Part shown: positions 34,052-43,101 of the stretch, piece by piece
How positions within the stretch are numbered: position 1 is the first letter of the stretch
Layout of the letters: each line of letters begins with the position of its first letter
NCBI GenBank assembly: GCA_005888755.1
Contig: VBBQ01000030.1
Span: 94,833-158,832, forward strand
Direction: 5' to 3'
DNA from: Candidatus Bathyarchaeota archaeon
GTDB taxonomy: Archaea > Thermoproteota > Bathyarchaeia > 40CM-2-53-6
Length of the DNA stretch: 64,000 nt
Program-made: the position numbers and the translations under genes
The notes under the pieces: generated by a model
Database searches by the model: none
Seen by the model: the letters and a program-made list of their open reading frames with translations, nothing else
Told to the model about the DNA's origin: nothing

Positions 34052-35277
34052 AGGACCCGCTCAAGACGTTCTAAGCGAGACGCGCCTGTAATTTCGAGAT
34101 TGTAACCTGTCTGGGATTTTGGCAGTCGCTCCAGCACTGACGGATCTTTCAGACCATGTCCAGTTGTCACGCAAACGACCGTCTCAGAAGGATCTACTTG
34201 GCCATCCTCAGAGAGTTTCTTCAGCCCCGCAATTGAAGCCGCACTAGCGGGCTCTACGAATATTCCCTCGAGCGTAGCTAGCTCTTTTTGGGCCGCTAGG
34301 ATTTGGCGGTCTGTTACCGTTTCCGCGGTCCCCTTAGATTCTCTTATTGCGCGCAAGACCTTTGGCCAGCTTGCCGGGGACCCTATTCTAATGGCCGTAG
34401 CGATTGTCTGAGGATTGTGGATTGGACGAACCTTGCTCTGTCTACTTTTCACGGCCCTCGCTATGGGAGCGGCTTTCTCAGCCTGAATCCCCATCATTCT
34501 AGGCCGATCTCTCACGATCTTTAGCTGCTGGAATTCGGAGAAGCCTTTCCACGCAGCGCTAATGTTACCACCATTTCCAACTGGCAACAATACAACATCT
34601 GGACACCTCTCGCCTAGCTGGTGAAGAATCTCGAACGCTAGCGTCTTCTGTCCTTCAAGTCTAAACGGGTTGATAGAATTCATCAAGTAGAATTCCCTTC
34701 TCTTGTCAGCTAGCTCCATAGCCATTTCGAGGGCCTGGTCAAAGTCTCCTCTGACCTGAATGAGCTTGGCTCCGTGCATGATAACCTGGAGCATCTTTCC
34801 CCCTGCCACCTTTCCTTTCGGCATGAGAACAATGCATTCCATGCCAGCCCTCGCCGAGTAAGCGGCTAGGGAGGCCGCTGTGTTTCCCGTTGAAGCGCAG
34901 AGAACCTTCTTCTTACCGAGCTCTCTTGCTTTTGATATCGCGACGGTCATTCCACGGTCTTTGAAGGAGCCGGTCGGATTTTCCCCTTCGTTTTTGACAT
35001 AGAGCTTCTTTAGGCCGAGTTTGCGTCCGAGGCGTTTGCAATGGTGGAGGCCTGTTCCTCCCTCAGCAAGACTAACGATGCACTCTTCTTTCTCGACCGG
35101 TAGAAGCTCTCTGTACTTCCACACCGACAGCTGGCGGCTCTTCCAGGCGGGTTCTCTCTTTTCGGCTAGGTCGAATATTACCTCTAATAGTCCACCGCAG
35201 ATCTTGCACCTGAACCCCGCTTCTTGAGCAGGGAAGCCTCTCTGGCATTCGAAGCATTGAAGCTTGTAACTCCACAA
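34048..35277 (-). CDS. thrC: Threonine synthase
   Basis: PLP enzyme converting O-phosphohomoserine to threonine. The 409 residues begin with a zinc-ribbon-like Cys set (LQCFECQRGF, FRCKICGGLLEV), then VKNEGENPTGSFKDRGMTVA with the PLP Lys, CASTGNTAASLAAYSARAGM, and LPVGNGGNISAAWKGF for the PLP phosphate. The C-terminal FVEPASAASIAGLKKL and VCVTTGHGLKDP segments are typical. The start is TTG at 35277, 5 bases after thrB. Confidence 0.95.
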   Translation of the reverse strand: MWSYKLQCFECQRGFPAQEAGFRCKICGGLLEVIFDLAEKREPAWKSRQLSVWKYRELLPVEKEECIVSLAEGGTGLHHCKRLGRKLGLKKLYVKNEGENPTGSFKDRGMTVAISKARELGKKKVLCASTGNTAASLAAYSARAGMECIVLMPKGKVAGGKMLQVIMHGAKLIQVRGDFDQALEMAMELADKRREFYLMNSINPFRLEGQKTLAFEILHQLGERCPDVVLLPVGNGGNISAAWKGFSEFQQLKIVRDRPRMMGIQAEKAAPIARAVKSRQSKVRPIHNPQTIATAIRIGSPASWPKVLRAIRESKGTAETVTDRQILAAQKELATLEGIFVEPASAASIAGLKKLSEDGQVDPSETVVCVTTGHGLKDPSVLERLPKSQTGYNLEITGASRLERLERVL

Positions 35278-35282
35278 CGGGT

Positions 35283-36197
35283 CTATTCGCTCCGGATTAC
35301 GCGTGCTCCTCCAGCAGCGCCTGTAACGAAGAATGTGGATTCAACATTATTCTTCGAGAACTCTCTGACCATTACCCTTCCGATTTTCTTAGGGTCGTGC
35401 TTCGTCTTGTCAACGAATGCAACTACGCTCGGGCCCGCTCCGCTTATCGCGACCCCACTAGCATGCTCGGCCAGAGCAATCATTTTCACCGCTCTATAGC
35501 CGGGAACAAGCCTCTCTCTGTGAGGTTCCGCGATAGCGTCTTCCATTCCGCTTCCAATCAGATCGAGGTCTCCTCTGGCGAAACCGAGCGTGATAGCTGA
35601 TGCCCGTCCAACATTGAGCACCGCATTCCCCGTCTCTATCTTCATGGGCACGAGCCTTCTAGCTAGACTTGTTTTGTTTTTGGCGAGTCGAGTTTTTGGT
35701 GAGACGACAACAACAGAGAGTTTGGCCGGTGGTTTCACGGAGACGGTTCTGAGAGGTTTTCCGTAGGCGATTACGAATCCTCCGAGAAGGGACGCGCCAA
35801 CGTTGTCGGTGTGGGCTGATCCTGAGACGGCGGCTTCTCCTAGGCTGGCAGTCTGTACCAGTTCGTCGCTGGAGAGGTCTGCCGCTGTCGCACCGCTGCT
35901 TCCGAGACCCAGACCGGGCGGAACATTCTTTTCTAGAGTTATCTCGACGCCCATGTGCAATCCACTCCTATCAAGCAGTGCTCGGGCTGGCGGACCGGCG
36001 GAATTCTTGTTTCTAGCTCGCGGCAGTTCCCTGCCAAATGGTCCGCGGGCTTTGATCTTGATGGTTCCAGTATTGGTTGTCCTGACTTGCACCCGGTCCG
36101 CGAATTTGTTGAGCGCCAGTGCGAATACGTCGAAGCCTGCTCCCAGATTAGCTGTCGAACAGTACGCCTCGACCCTTACTGCCTTGCCGGGAACCAT
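35283..36197 (-). CDS. thrB: Homoserine kinase (GHMP family)
   Basis: Phosphorylates homoserine for ThrC. The GHMP blocks are VRVEAYCSTANLGAGFDVFA at the start, PPGLGLGSSGATAA for phosphate binding near 105, and the late AISGAGPSVVAF. The frame is open upstream to 36425, but the extra 76 residues do not look like ThrB. The ATG at 36197 (MVPGKAV) places the conserved block at the usual distance from the N-terminus and gives a standard 304 residues, so I chose it. It is the first gene of the operon thrB-thrC-hom-lysC. Confidence 0.9.
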   Translation of the reverse strand: MVPGKAVRVEAYCSTANLGAGFDVFALALNKFADRVQVRTTNTGTIKIKARGPFGRELPRARNKNSAGPPARALLDRSGLHMGVEITLEKNVPPGLGLGSSGATAADLSSDELVQTASLGEAAVSGSAHTDNVGASLLGGFVIAYGKPLRTVSVKPPAKLSVVVVSPKTRLAKNKTSLARRLVPMKIETGNAVLNVGRASAITLGFARGDLDLIGSGMEDAIAEPHRERLVPGYRAVKMIALAEHASGVAISGAGPSVVAFVDKTKHDPKKIGRVMVREFSKNNVESTFFVTGAAGGARVIRSE

Positions 36198-36681
36198 TGA
36201 GCCGATTTCCCGACTGAGACTCAGCTCTTCTTCGATAATAACTGGTCCTATACCCACGTTTCTATTTTGAAAGTTGGTGAGGACTGGCCAAATCGTCCAG
36301 AATGAACCCTGTTTCGCAATCTGGAAGGCCACTTCAAGATCACCGCTAGATTCGTTCGGGCCGATCGCGTTTTTTGCCGAGCCATCTAAGCCATGATTGC
36401 GCCCTGATCCGCCGGTCTCGCCCACTATGTGCGCTAGAGAGTGAGCGTTTTAGAAAATAGGGGTCTTAGCGACCCGACCTTGCGTCGCACGAGTGGTTAG
36501 ACCGAAACGGTCTCAATAACGTCTTATTCGTAGTCATGAGTAATAGACCATTTCCGTGACGCATAACTGTGTACTTCTGCGGAATGCGCTTCGTAGCGAA
36601 GCCTGCTTCTCCCGGCCGAGTTCGATTCTCCCGAGCACGATCAATGTTAGCGAAGACTCCATCAACATGTCTCTAAATGGC
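36198..36681. other. Gene-poor stretch between thrB and the zinc-ribbon gene
   Basis: The bases next to thrB (to 36425) are an open minus-strand extension of its frame, with no recognisable protein similarity. Beyond that I see only a perfect small hairpin, GCTTCG-TAG-CGAAGC at 36588-36602. It lies downstream of the 36682-37437 gene's stop and could be part of a terminator or leader. No tRNA or other gene is evident. Confidence 0.35.
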
Positions 36682-37437
36682 TCAGATCATCTTGAAATCC
36701 GTCTGCGGAATATCTGCCCGCAAGACCATTCCTGAACTTCCGTCCAAGACCGCGTTGTAACTTCGTCCCTTATACTCGTAGGTGCTGAACCAGATTGGCG
36801 CGTGGATGTATGTCGGTTTGTCCACTTTGAAGTTTGTATTGAAAGACGTGATCTGGTCGATCTCCTGTTTTGCTAGAAACCTCTGGTTCACATCCACTTC
36901 CTCTCTTGCATGCTCGACCGCTTCCTCGTTGGTCATCTCACTGTTGAGGAACTTCGCTCCAGAATCGATCCTCTTGAAGTCGAAAGGAATCTTCCCTGTA
37001 TCCGGGACCGTATAGTCTCGGGTCGGAAACTGCGCGCCCTTACGGCCTAGCACCAGCCAATCGTAATCCCGGTTTATGACACCCTTCCTAGGCGAAGGAG
37101 GCGAGATTCTCTCCAGTACTCCTTCGTATGTGCTTGTTGCCTCTATAGGGACCAGCCAGAATGGAAGATACCGTAGCTCCAGTGTCAAGATCTTGCTCTT
37201 TTTTGCGAGGTCTCCTGGTTTCATGAATCCTTCTCTCATCCAGTCCCGCAACGCGTTCTCAACGCTAGCTGCGTTATTGTTGTTGAGGATGAGACTGTGT
37301 TCCAGCTGAAACGGTTCGTCTGCCCCGACGACCGCCGTGTAACCGCAATACCGACATGTGGAGACGATCTCGCCAGGGTTTATGTTGAGAGGTGCGCCAC
37401 AGTTCTCGCATTTTATCTCCGAGACAATGCCTGACAA
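36682..37437 (-). CDS. Zinc-ribbon protein with a large conserved domain, unknown function
   Basis: The 251 residues begin with a four-Cys zinc ribbon (KCENCGAPLNI, STCRYCGYTAVV, about residues 9-35). A long domain follows, rich in aromatic residues (LELRYLPFWLVPIEATSTYEG and later YIHAPIWFSTYEYKGRSYNA), similar in style to proteins encoded beside membrane proteases. No membrane segment is seen. It diverges from htpX with 73 bases between start codons, and TATA-like boxes for both fit in that gap. The start is TTG at 37437. Confidence 0.65.
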   Translation of the reverse strand: MSGIVSEIKCENCGAPLNINPGEIVSTCRYCGYTAVVGADEPFQLEHSLILNNNNAASVENALRDWMREGFMKPGDLAKKSKILTLELRYLPFWLVPIEATSTYEGVLERISPPSPRKGVINRDYDWLVLGRKGAQFPTRDYTVPDTGKIPFDFKRIDSGAKFLNSEMTNEEAVEHAREEVDVNQRFLAKQEIDQITSFNTNFKVDKPTYIHAPIWFSTYEYKGRSYNAVLDGSSGMVLRADIPQTDFKMI

Positions 37438-37478
37438 GGTTTCTTCCTCGATGTTCTAGGATAGAATTAATGAAGGCC

Positions 37479-37487
37479 GAATTAAGC
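37479..37487 (+). promoter_or_regulatory. TATA-like box of htpX
   Basis: GAATTAAGC is centred about 28 bases before the TTG at 37511, predicting a leaderless or near-leaderless transcript. Close to the start is also GGAAGGAG, a Shine-Dalgarno-like stretch, but only 2 bases separate it from the TTG. Confidence 0.35.
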
Positions 37488-37510
37488 TCTCTAACACTAG
37501 GGAAGGAGAA

Positions 37511-38557
37511 TTGGCAGGACTCGGTGCTCTCAAGCGGACAATGGGCTTTACGATCATTCTTGTCTTTGCCATATTCCTCGGTCTCCTCACCATCATCTCC
37601 GCTTTCTTCCTCGACCCTATCACCGGACTAGCATTTGGCCTTGTAGGGGCATTTTTCATCATACTACTCCAATACCTGATAGGTCCAGTGATTGTCAGAC
37701 TCACAAGCCGTCTCCGCTATCTTGCTCCTGGCGAAAACCGCTGGCTTGAGTCCAAAGTCAGCGAGCTTGCCTCGAAGGCAGATATTCCAATGCCCCGGCT
37801 TGCAATGTCGCCTGACCCAACACCTAACGCGTTCGTGTTTGGCCGGACCCGCAAAGGCGCCACCCTGGCCGTCCATCAGGGTCTTCTTCAGCGTCTGGAC
37901 GAGAATGAGATCGAAGGAGTCATAGGACATGAGCTAGGTCACGTGAAACATCGCGACTTTATCGTTGTAACCATGATAAGCGCAATTCCTCTAGTCGCGT
38001 ACATTATCGCCCGATCCGTTCTCTGGGGCGGCATCGCCAGCGGGTACAGCGGCGGCCGCGGCAACAAGAACAACAGCGCAGGACTCTTGATTGTCGTGGC
38101 CATCGTAGCTTACGCGGTCTATATCCTCACAACCCTGCTCGCGTTGCGATTGACCCGTCTCAGAGAAAGCTACGCAGACGCATACTCCGCCTATCTAACC
38201 CAGCAGCCGAGAGAACTGGAGAGCGCCCTCACAAAGATCGCCTACGGTCTCTCTCTCGCACCGGGCGAGCCTCACGGCGCCCGAGCCTTCTTCATCGAAG
38301 ACCCCGCCCAGGCAAAACAGGATGTCGCCGGGATAATGGACCAGAAATCGAAGTATGATCTCGACAGAGACGGCGTCCTCAGCGAACGAGAGCTGGAAGC
38401 GGCCATGGAAGCAGAGTCAAAGTCGAACTGGCGGAAAGCGGCTCAGCTCTTCATGACTCATCCGCCCACCTACAAGAGGATCCTTATGCTCAGAGAGATC
38501 GAGCAGGACATGAACTCCGGAAACTTCCAGCAGTCCAACGTCTACAACCACGTCTAA
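37511..38557 (+). CDS. htpX: HtpX-like M48 metalloprotease with inserted EF-hand
   Basis: Membrane zinc protease for quality control of membrane proteins. The 348 residues show two N-terminal helices (about 10-55), the zinc motif GVIGHELGHVKHRD near 138-148, two more helices (about 153-210), and the third-ligand region LRESYADAYSAYLT. Near residue 283 there is DLDRDGVLSEREL, a textbook 12-residue EF-hand loop (Asp at 1, 3, 5, Gly at 6, Glu at 12). Ordinary HtpX has no such loop, so calcium may control activity. The closing THPPTYKRI is typical of the family. Confidence 0.9.
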   Translation: MAGLGALKRTMGFTIILVFAIFLGLLTIISAFFLDPITGLAFGLVGAFFIILLQYLIGPVIVRLTSRLRYLAPGENRWLESKVSELASKADIPMPRLAMSPDPTPNAFVFGRTRKGATLAVHQGLLQRLDENEIEGVIGHELGHVKHRDFIVVTMISAIPLVAYIIARSVLWGGIASGYSGGRGNKNNSAGLLIVVAIVAYAVYILTTLLALRLTRLRESYADAYSAYLTQQPRELESALTKIAYGLSLAPGEPHGARAFFIEDPAQAKQDVAGIMDQKSKYDLDRDGVLSERELEAAMEAESKSNWRKAAQLFMTHPPTYKRILMLREIEQDMNSGNFQQSNVYNHV

Positions 38558-38592
38558 GAGACATTATCTGTCCTCAGCTTTCGATTACAATA

Positions 38593-38603
38593 GAACTATA
38601 AAC
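38593..38603 (+). promoter_or_regulatory. TATA box of the 38635 membrane protein gene
   Basis: GAACTATAAAC lies centred about 36 bases before the ATG at 38635, leaving a predicted leader of about 10 bases. Confidence 0.45.
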
Positions 38604-38634
38604 TGGAATCATAGCTCGATTAGCACGATCGAAG

Positions 38635-39018
38635 ATGCCTCGTGTTCCATGGGCACCCCTGAACGCCGGAATATTCCTCATAGTTTTCGGCACCATAATG
38701 CTCGTCTCCCTCGTCGGTGTTGGTAACCTCAATCCGTTCACTGGCATACCGCTAGTCTTCTTGGTATTCGGGATCTGGCTTATCATTGCAGCCCTTGTCT
38801 TGCCTGGTCCTGACGATCGGTACGCTCCTCCCAGATCAATGATCCTCGCTTGGGGCGGAATGGTCGCGTTCCTCGGAGCCATATGGTTCGTCGGCACTAT
38901 CGCCCTCGCTCTTGTGCCGGTCGTCCTTCTCGTCGTATTGGTGGTGGTTGGCATTGGCGCGGTCGGCTATGCTTTGACTCGAGCTGAGGCTAAGAAGGCC
39001 CACCCGGCAGTCACATAG
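38635..39018 (+). CDS. Small membrane protein, unknown function
   Basis: The 127 residues contain four hydrophobic segments arranged as two hairpins (about 12-30, 35-56, 76-95, 97-117), with short loops and a basic tail (AEAKKAH). It is not assigned to a family. Its stop is 3 bases before the methyltransferase start, so the two genes are probably cotranscribed from the TATA box at 38593. Confidence 0.65.
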   Translation: MPRVPWAPLNAGIFLIVFGTIMLVSLVGVGNLNPFTGIPLVFLVFGIWLIIAALVLPGPDDRYAPPRSMILAWGGMVAFLGAIWFVGTIALALVPVVLLVVLVVVGIGAVGYALTRAEAKKAHPAVT

Positions 39019-39021
39019 GCC

Positions 39022-39732
39022 GTGTACGATTCCAAAGCTCGATACGTCCGCAGCCTCTTCTCCAAGGTCCCGCTAGAATACGACCTGTTACTGGGACTGC
39101 TCAGTTTCGGCCAAGACAGAAAATGGCGGGCGTTTGTCGTCAAACAAGCGAGCCCACTACCTGACAGCGTCATTCTAGATGTAGCCACAGGCACGGGACT
39201 TTTGGCAGCGGATTTTGCAAGGGCAATTGCTGATCGGGGACTGGTTGTCGGTGTCGACCTGACGCTCTCAATGCTTCAGACTGCGAGAGAGAGGTTGAAA
39301 GAGAGAGGGCTAGAGGGTCGAACGGACTGGGTCTTGGCCCGAGCGGAGAACCTGCCCTTCAAAACTGGCTGTTTCCGGTCCGCGTCGATCAGCCTTGCGC
39401 TTAGAAACGTGTCTGATGCACGGTTGACTTTTAGAGAGATGGCTCGAGCAACCTCTCAGGGCGGGGTGGTGATCTCTCTCGACTTCGCGCGGCCGCCAAA
39501 CAGGGCATTTCAGTTATTCTATTATGATTATCTTCTGGGGCTGTTCCCCATCTTCGGAAGAATTGCCTCACAAGCCTGGGGGAGAACTCTGTCATACCTC
39601 GGTCGTTCCATACTGAAGTCTCGAACTGGGATTCAGATTGCGGCTCTGATGATTGAGGAAGGCGTGCAAGATACAAAGCCTGTTCCTCTAACACAAGGAA
39701 TCGTTTGCGCAGTCTATGGAAAGAAACGATAG
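39022..39732 (+). CDS. UbiE/MenG-like SAM-dependent methyltransferase
   Basis: The 236-residue protein has class I methyltransferase motifs: ILDVATGTGLLAADFARA (motif I), VVGVDLTLSMLQTARERL (motif II), ARAENLPFKTGCFRSASISL and LRNVSDARLTFREMAR. The order and the start KARYVRSLFSKVPLEYDLL match UbiE/MenG, which methylate quinone precursors, so menaquinone biosynthesis is a reasonable guess. Related generic methyltransferases look alike. The start is GTG at 39022. It is convergent with the MFS gene. Confidence 0.75.
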   Translation: MYDSKARYVRSLFSKVPLEYDLLLGLLSFGQDRKWRAFVVKQASPLPDSVILDVATGTGLLAADFARAIADRGLVVGVDLTLSMLQTARERLKERGLEGRTDWVLARAENLPFKTGCFRSASISLALRNVSDARLTFREMARATSQGGVVISLDFARPPNRAFQLFYYDYLLGLFPIFGRIASQAWGRTLSYLGRSILKSRTGIQIAALMIEEGVQDTKPVPLTQGIVCAVYGKKR

Positions 39733-39840
39733 TAGGCAAAAGCCAAAGTGAAAATGTAAAGTGGCCACGGGAAACGCATCAGGCGTGCATAATCCCGAGC
39801 GCTCTCGCTCACGCCTTGTTTCCCCTGGAAAGGCCACTTG

Positions 39841-41088
39841 TCAGCGAGAATCCGACTTTGAATCTTGCGACAGTGCAACAGCCTCGGATTCTCGACTTGG
39901 TTCTGATCGCAAGGATTCATCCTTGCTCCGGAAGCTCAACCAGACCAAGAGTGCAAGCGCTATGAACAATGTCGGAGTTATGTAGAATATGCTAGTGGGG
40001 TTCAGAGTGTACAGAATACCGCCCAGGTAGGATCCGACCACAAACCCAAGGCTCTCCAGCGTCAGATAGAACCCGAACTGTCCGGCTCTCGACCCTCCCT
40101 TCCGCACAGTCGAAAGAATGGAGTAGCCGACGAGGCTCGGTGCCCTAGCACTTCCGATGAGGAAGACCATTGGAAAAGAGAGCAAGGGGTTTCTGGCCAA
40201 AAGGACCCCGATGAGGCCTGTTGAAGACAAGACAAGACCCATGGCCATAGTTCCGCCCTGGCTCCTGGCGTCTGCTCTCCTACCGAGGAAAATCGCGAAA
40301 ACTGCTGCGCCCAGAGATTGCACTGCGCCGAGGAGTAGTATGATCGAGGGGCCTAGTCTAAGAACATCTTGGAAGTATAGAGGTATGAAAGGCGCGGCAA
40401 CACTCCACGCAAGAGCGGCTCCGGTGAGATAGAGGAGAAGCGTCCCTTCTCGCCGTGACTTTGGGAATTCCAGTCTGGGAGATTTGGCGTCGTTTTCCAG
40501 CGCGGGTTGTCGTTTCATGAAGAAAAGAACTATCGTCGAGATTGAGAAGAACACGAATGTAAGTATGAAAATGTCTCGAACTGAGATCCAATTGAGTAAA
40601 GCGCTTCCGACCAGCGGTGAGAAGACAATTCCAAGTGGGGCTGATGCCCAGGTTATGCCGAAGTTTGACGCGGACTTGGTTCTTTCAGCAGCTCCTGCGA
40701 TGTACGCGTTGAAGGCTGGGATATTGAACCCTGATACTTGGAGGAGGATTATCCCGGGAATTACGTCGGTCCAGGTTCTCGCGAAATAGTACATGAGTGG
40801 GGGTGGGATGCTCATTGCCCAGCCTATGATCAACAGCGCTTTCAGCTCGTACTTGTTCGCCAGTATTCCTCCGGGAATCATGCTGAGGGCAAGGGCGAGG
40901 AACCCTATGGAGAATACGAGGCCAACATCGCTGGGGGAAGCTTGGAGGTCTCGCAGGTACAATGGCCAGATGTAGTTGTAGAGTCCTAAGCCGAAGGTCC
41001 AGAGGAAAAGTGACAGAAATAGGAGCCGTAGGTCTCTGGGAAGGCTTTGGACTGAGGCTAGAAGATTCAGTCGGCTAGACGAAAGCAA
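39841..41088 (-). CDS. MFS transporter
   Basis: The 415-residue protein has twelve predicted membrane helices in two halves joined by a charged loop (about 195-215). The loop between helices 2 and 3 carries IPGGILANKYELKALLIIGW, a variant of the MFS motif A. The substrate cannot be told; drug or metabolite efflux is common for this type. The C-terminal tail is Ser- and Glu-rich and cytoplasmic. It is convergent with the methyltransferase gene. Confidence 0.82.
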   Translation of the reverse strand: MLSSSRLNLLASVQSLPRDLRLLFLSLFLWTFGLGLYNYIWPLYLRDLQASPSDVGLVFSIGFLALALSMIPGGILANKYELKALLIIGWAMSIPPPLMYYFARTWTDVIPGIILLQVSGFNIPAFNAYIAGAAERTKSASNFGITWASAPLGIVFSPLVGSALLNWISVRDIFILTFVFFSISTIVLFFMKRQPALENDAKSPRLEFPKSRREGTLLLYLTGAALAWSVAAPFIPLYFQDVLRLGPSIILLLGAVQSLGAAVFAIFLGRRADARSQGGTMAMGLVLSSTGLIGVLLARNPLLSFPMVFLIGSARAPSLVGYSILSTVRKGGSRAGQFGFYLTLESLGFVVGSYLGGILYTLNPTSIFYITPTLFIALALLVWLSFRSKDESLRSEPSRESEAVALSQDSKSDSR

Positions 41089-41139
41089 GACTCGTGGCCT
41101 TTGCCTAGGGGTTCGGTGAAAAAGTGCACAGGTCCACTG

Positions 41140-41823
41140 TCAGGAGATTACGCCTGTTGCAATTAGTACTCCTGAGATGAAGAAATAAGAGCCGAAGGAG
41201 AGGAGGACGACGCCGGCGATCAAATCTAGCGCCCATCTTGGAACCCGCATCAGATAGTCGTAGGAGAAAGCGCACACGACGAGAAGGAGAGTAAGGCTCG
41301 CTAGTGCGCCTACGAGGGTCCACTCTATATTGAAGGCTCCAGCGGCCGCGAGAATGAGACTTGCTTCAAACCCCTCCGTCATCGTGATGCTGAAAACCGG
41401 TAGACTGTTTCTAACCGAGAACGGTATTTGCCCTTCCGCTGTTGTGACGCCACCGCTGTGGCTACGATCCTTTTCGACGACCTCCTCGCTCCATTTTTCC
41501 ATCTTCGCTCTGAACGACTTGCCGCGAAAATAGTACTTGACGAATCCTCGCAGAAACCGGTAGGAAAAGTATAGTATGACAATTCCCGGTATCAGGTTGA
41601 TCAAGGCATCTGAGATCGTCTTTAGTGCAAGGAAGGCTTGTTCGACAACAAGGAACGTGAAGATGGATCCGAGGCCTCCAAGAGCAACGCCGAGGAAAAC
41701 GTTCCTTCTACCGATCTGCTTTATCGTGGCAAGAGAGAGAATCGCGACCTCGCTGCCTTCTATCAGGATAGCTTTGAAGGCTAGGAGGAACGATGCGAGT
41801 ATGACAACGTCTAGCCCAGCCAC
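41140..41823 (-). CDS. Membrane protein with two EGxE motifs, FTR1-like
   Basis: The 227 residues have about six to seven membrane helices. Helix 1 contains LIEGSEVAIL and a later helix contains MTEGFEASLIL. The pair resembles the REGLE motifs of FTR1/EfeU iron permeases, though the Arg is missing in both. A cytoplasmic basic/acidic loop (about 100-135) lies between the halves. It could carry iron or another cation. The call rests on the paired motif and topology, not on clear family similarity. It may be read with the MFS gene 51 bases downstream. Confidence 0.55.
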   Translation of the reverse strand: MAGLDVVILASFLLAFKAILIEGSEVAILSLATIKQIGRRNVFLGVALGGLGSIFTFLVVEQAFLALKTISDALINLIPGIVILYFSYRFLRGFVKYYFRGKSFRAKMEKWSEEVVEKDRSHSGGVTTAEGQIPFSVRNSLPVFSITMTEGFEASLILAAAGAFNIEWTLVGALASLTLLLVVCAFSYDYLMRVPRWALDLIAGVVLLSFGSYFFISGVLIATGVIS

Positions 41824-41952
41824 CTAGATTTCCCATCCGATCCTTGTGAGCTGCCCCTAAGCCTTCTCGAACTAGCGCGCGTTCATATCTCTGACGGTTT
41901 GCCTAGATTAATGGCCGAGGCAACTTCACCAAAAACCGAAGTAAAGCTACTC

Positions 41953-42363
41953 TTAGGGGCCTGCGGGTGCTCTCTTCTCCTCAGTTTTCTTGAAGTTCAG
42001 GGAGAGAGAGTTGACGCAATATCTCAGCCCTGTTGGTTTTGGGCCGTCCTCGAAAACATGGCCTAGATGACCGCCACAGTTTTTGCAGAGGATTTCGACT
42101 CTGTTCATGAAGAGGCTGTGGTCCGACTTTTCCTCCACGTTCTCTTTTTCGGCTGGTGACCAGAAGCTTGGCCATCCAGTTCCAGATTCGAACTTGGTAT
42201 CAGATGAGAACAGTGGGGCTCCGCATCCTGCGCAGACGTACATTCCTTTTTCCTTGCTGTGGAGGTATTTTCCGGTAAAGGGTCGTTCGGTCGCCTTTTT
42301 TCTCAAGACCTCGTAGGTCTCAGCGTCCAATTGTTTCTTCCATTCTTCTTCTGATTTTTTCAT
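41953..42363 (-). CDS. msrB: Peptide-methionine (R)-S-oxide reductase MsrB
   Basis: Reduces methionine-R-sulfoxide in damaged proteins. The protein has [19 protein letters not shown], the zinc pairs CAGC and [23 protein letters not shown] and RYCVNSLSL with the catalytic Cys. The frame is open to a GTG at 42408, but the ATG at 42363 ([12 protein letters not shown]) is where this family usually starts. A TATA-like ATATTTACGG about 25 bases upstream would make it leaderless. That start gives 136 residues. Confidence 0.93.
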   Translation of the reverse strand: MKKSEEEWKKQLDAETYEVLRKKATERPFTGKYLHSKEKGMYVCAGCGAPLFSSDTKFESGTGWPSFWSPAEKENVEEKSDHSLFMNRVEILCKNCGGHLGHVFEDGPKPTGLRYCVNSLSLNFKKTEEKRAPAGP

Positions 42364-42459
42364 ACTCTCTGTAGGTCGATCGCCGTAAATATCCTGATCG
42401 TTGCGCACCGTATTCTGCCCCGAGAACTCTAGTGTACACTGGGAGATTGCGACGCTATG

Positions 42460-43101
42460 CTAGCGAGTGCGAGTGTACAGTTGTCCGACAAACGGGTTCG
42501 CGACTTTCTCATCGCCAATACTCGTTTCTGGCCCGTGGCCAGGATAGACAATAGTCTCATCGTCCAAGGTGAAAAGCCGTTTCCTGATGGAACGAATTAG
42601 TGTGTCAGGGTCTCCGCCCGGTAGATCTGTTCTCCCTATCGATTGGTGGAATAGAGCGTCTCCAGTAAACACGTATCCATCTCCTGCCAGGCTGATGCTC
42701 CCTGGAGAGTGTCCTGGAGTATGAATCACTTCTACTAAATCGTCCCCCACCGCTATTTCCTGTCCGTCAGCGAGAAACTGATCGGGTTTGGGTGGCGGAG
42801 GAACACTAAAGCCCATGAGCTGTCGGACCCGCGTCTGCATCGACTCGAGAATCTCGATGTCTTCCTTGTGGATTGCGAAGGGGATCTGCAGCTCTCTCTT
42901 TATTCTATCGACCCCTAGAACATGGTCGAAATGTGCGTGAGTTGCCACGATGAGTTTTGGAGCAGCCCTGATGTCTTTTACAAAGCGTAGTATTCGTTCC
43001 GGTTCATCTCCCCCGTCGATTATGATCGATTCTTTTTCTGACTCTAGGATGTAGCAGTTAGTCTGTAGGCGTCCTAGCACTAGCATGTGTATTTTTGCCA
43101 T
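42460..43101 (-). CDS. Metallo-beta-lactamase-fold hydrolase, glyoxalase II-like
   Basis: The 213-residue protein has the metal motif THAHFDHVLG near residue 56, HTPGHSPGSISL with the next His, FTGDALFHQSIGRTDLPGGD with the bridging Asp, and VYPGHGPETSIGDE. This set is typical of small glyoxalase II-like or persulfide dioxygenase-like hydrolases; the substrate is undetermined. The start is ATG at 43101 and the gene is monocistronic, diverging from the sedolisin gene. Confidence 0.88.
   Translation of the reverse strand: MAKIHMLVLGRLQTNCYILESEKESIIIDGGDEPERILRFVKDIRAAPKLIVATHAHFDHVLGVDRIKRELQIPFAIHKEDIEILESMQTRVRQLMGFSVPPPPKPDQFLADGQEIAVGDDLVEVIHTPGHSPGSISLAGDGYVFTGDALFHQSIGRTDLPGGDPDTLIRSIRKRLFTLDDETIVYPGHGPETSIGDEKVANPFVGQLYTRTR

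Noticed and set aside
36198-36425. A 76-residue N-terminal extension of homoserine kinase
   Set aside because: The extension has no resemblance to the family and an ATG sits at the canonical start position.
36604-36640. A T-loop-like string (GAGTTCGATTCTC) suggesting a tRNA
   Set aside because: The flanking bases form only a three-pair stem and no acceptor or anticodon arm can be built around it.
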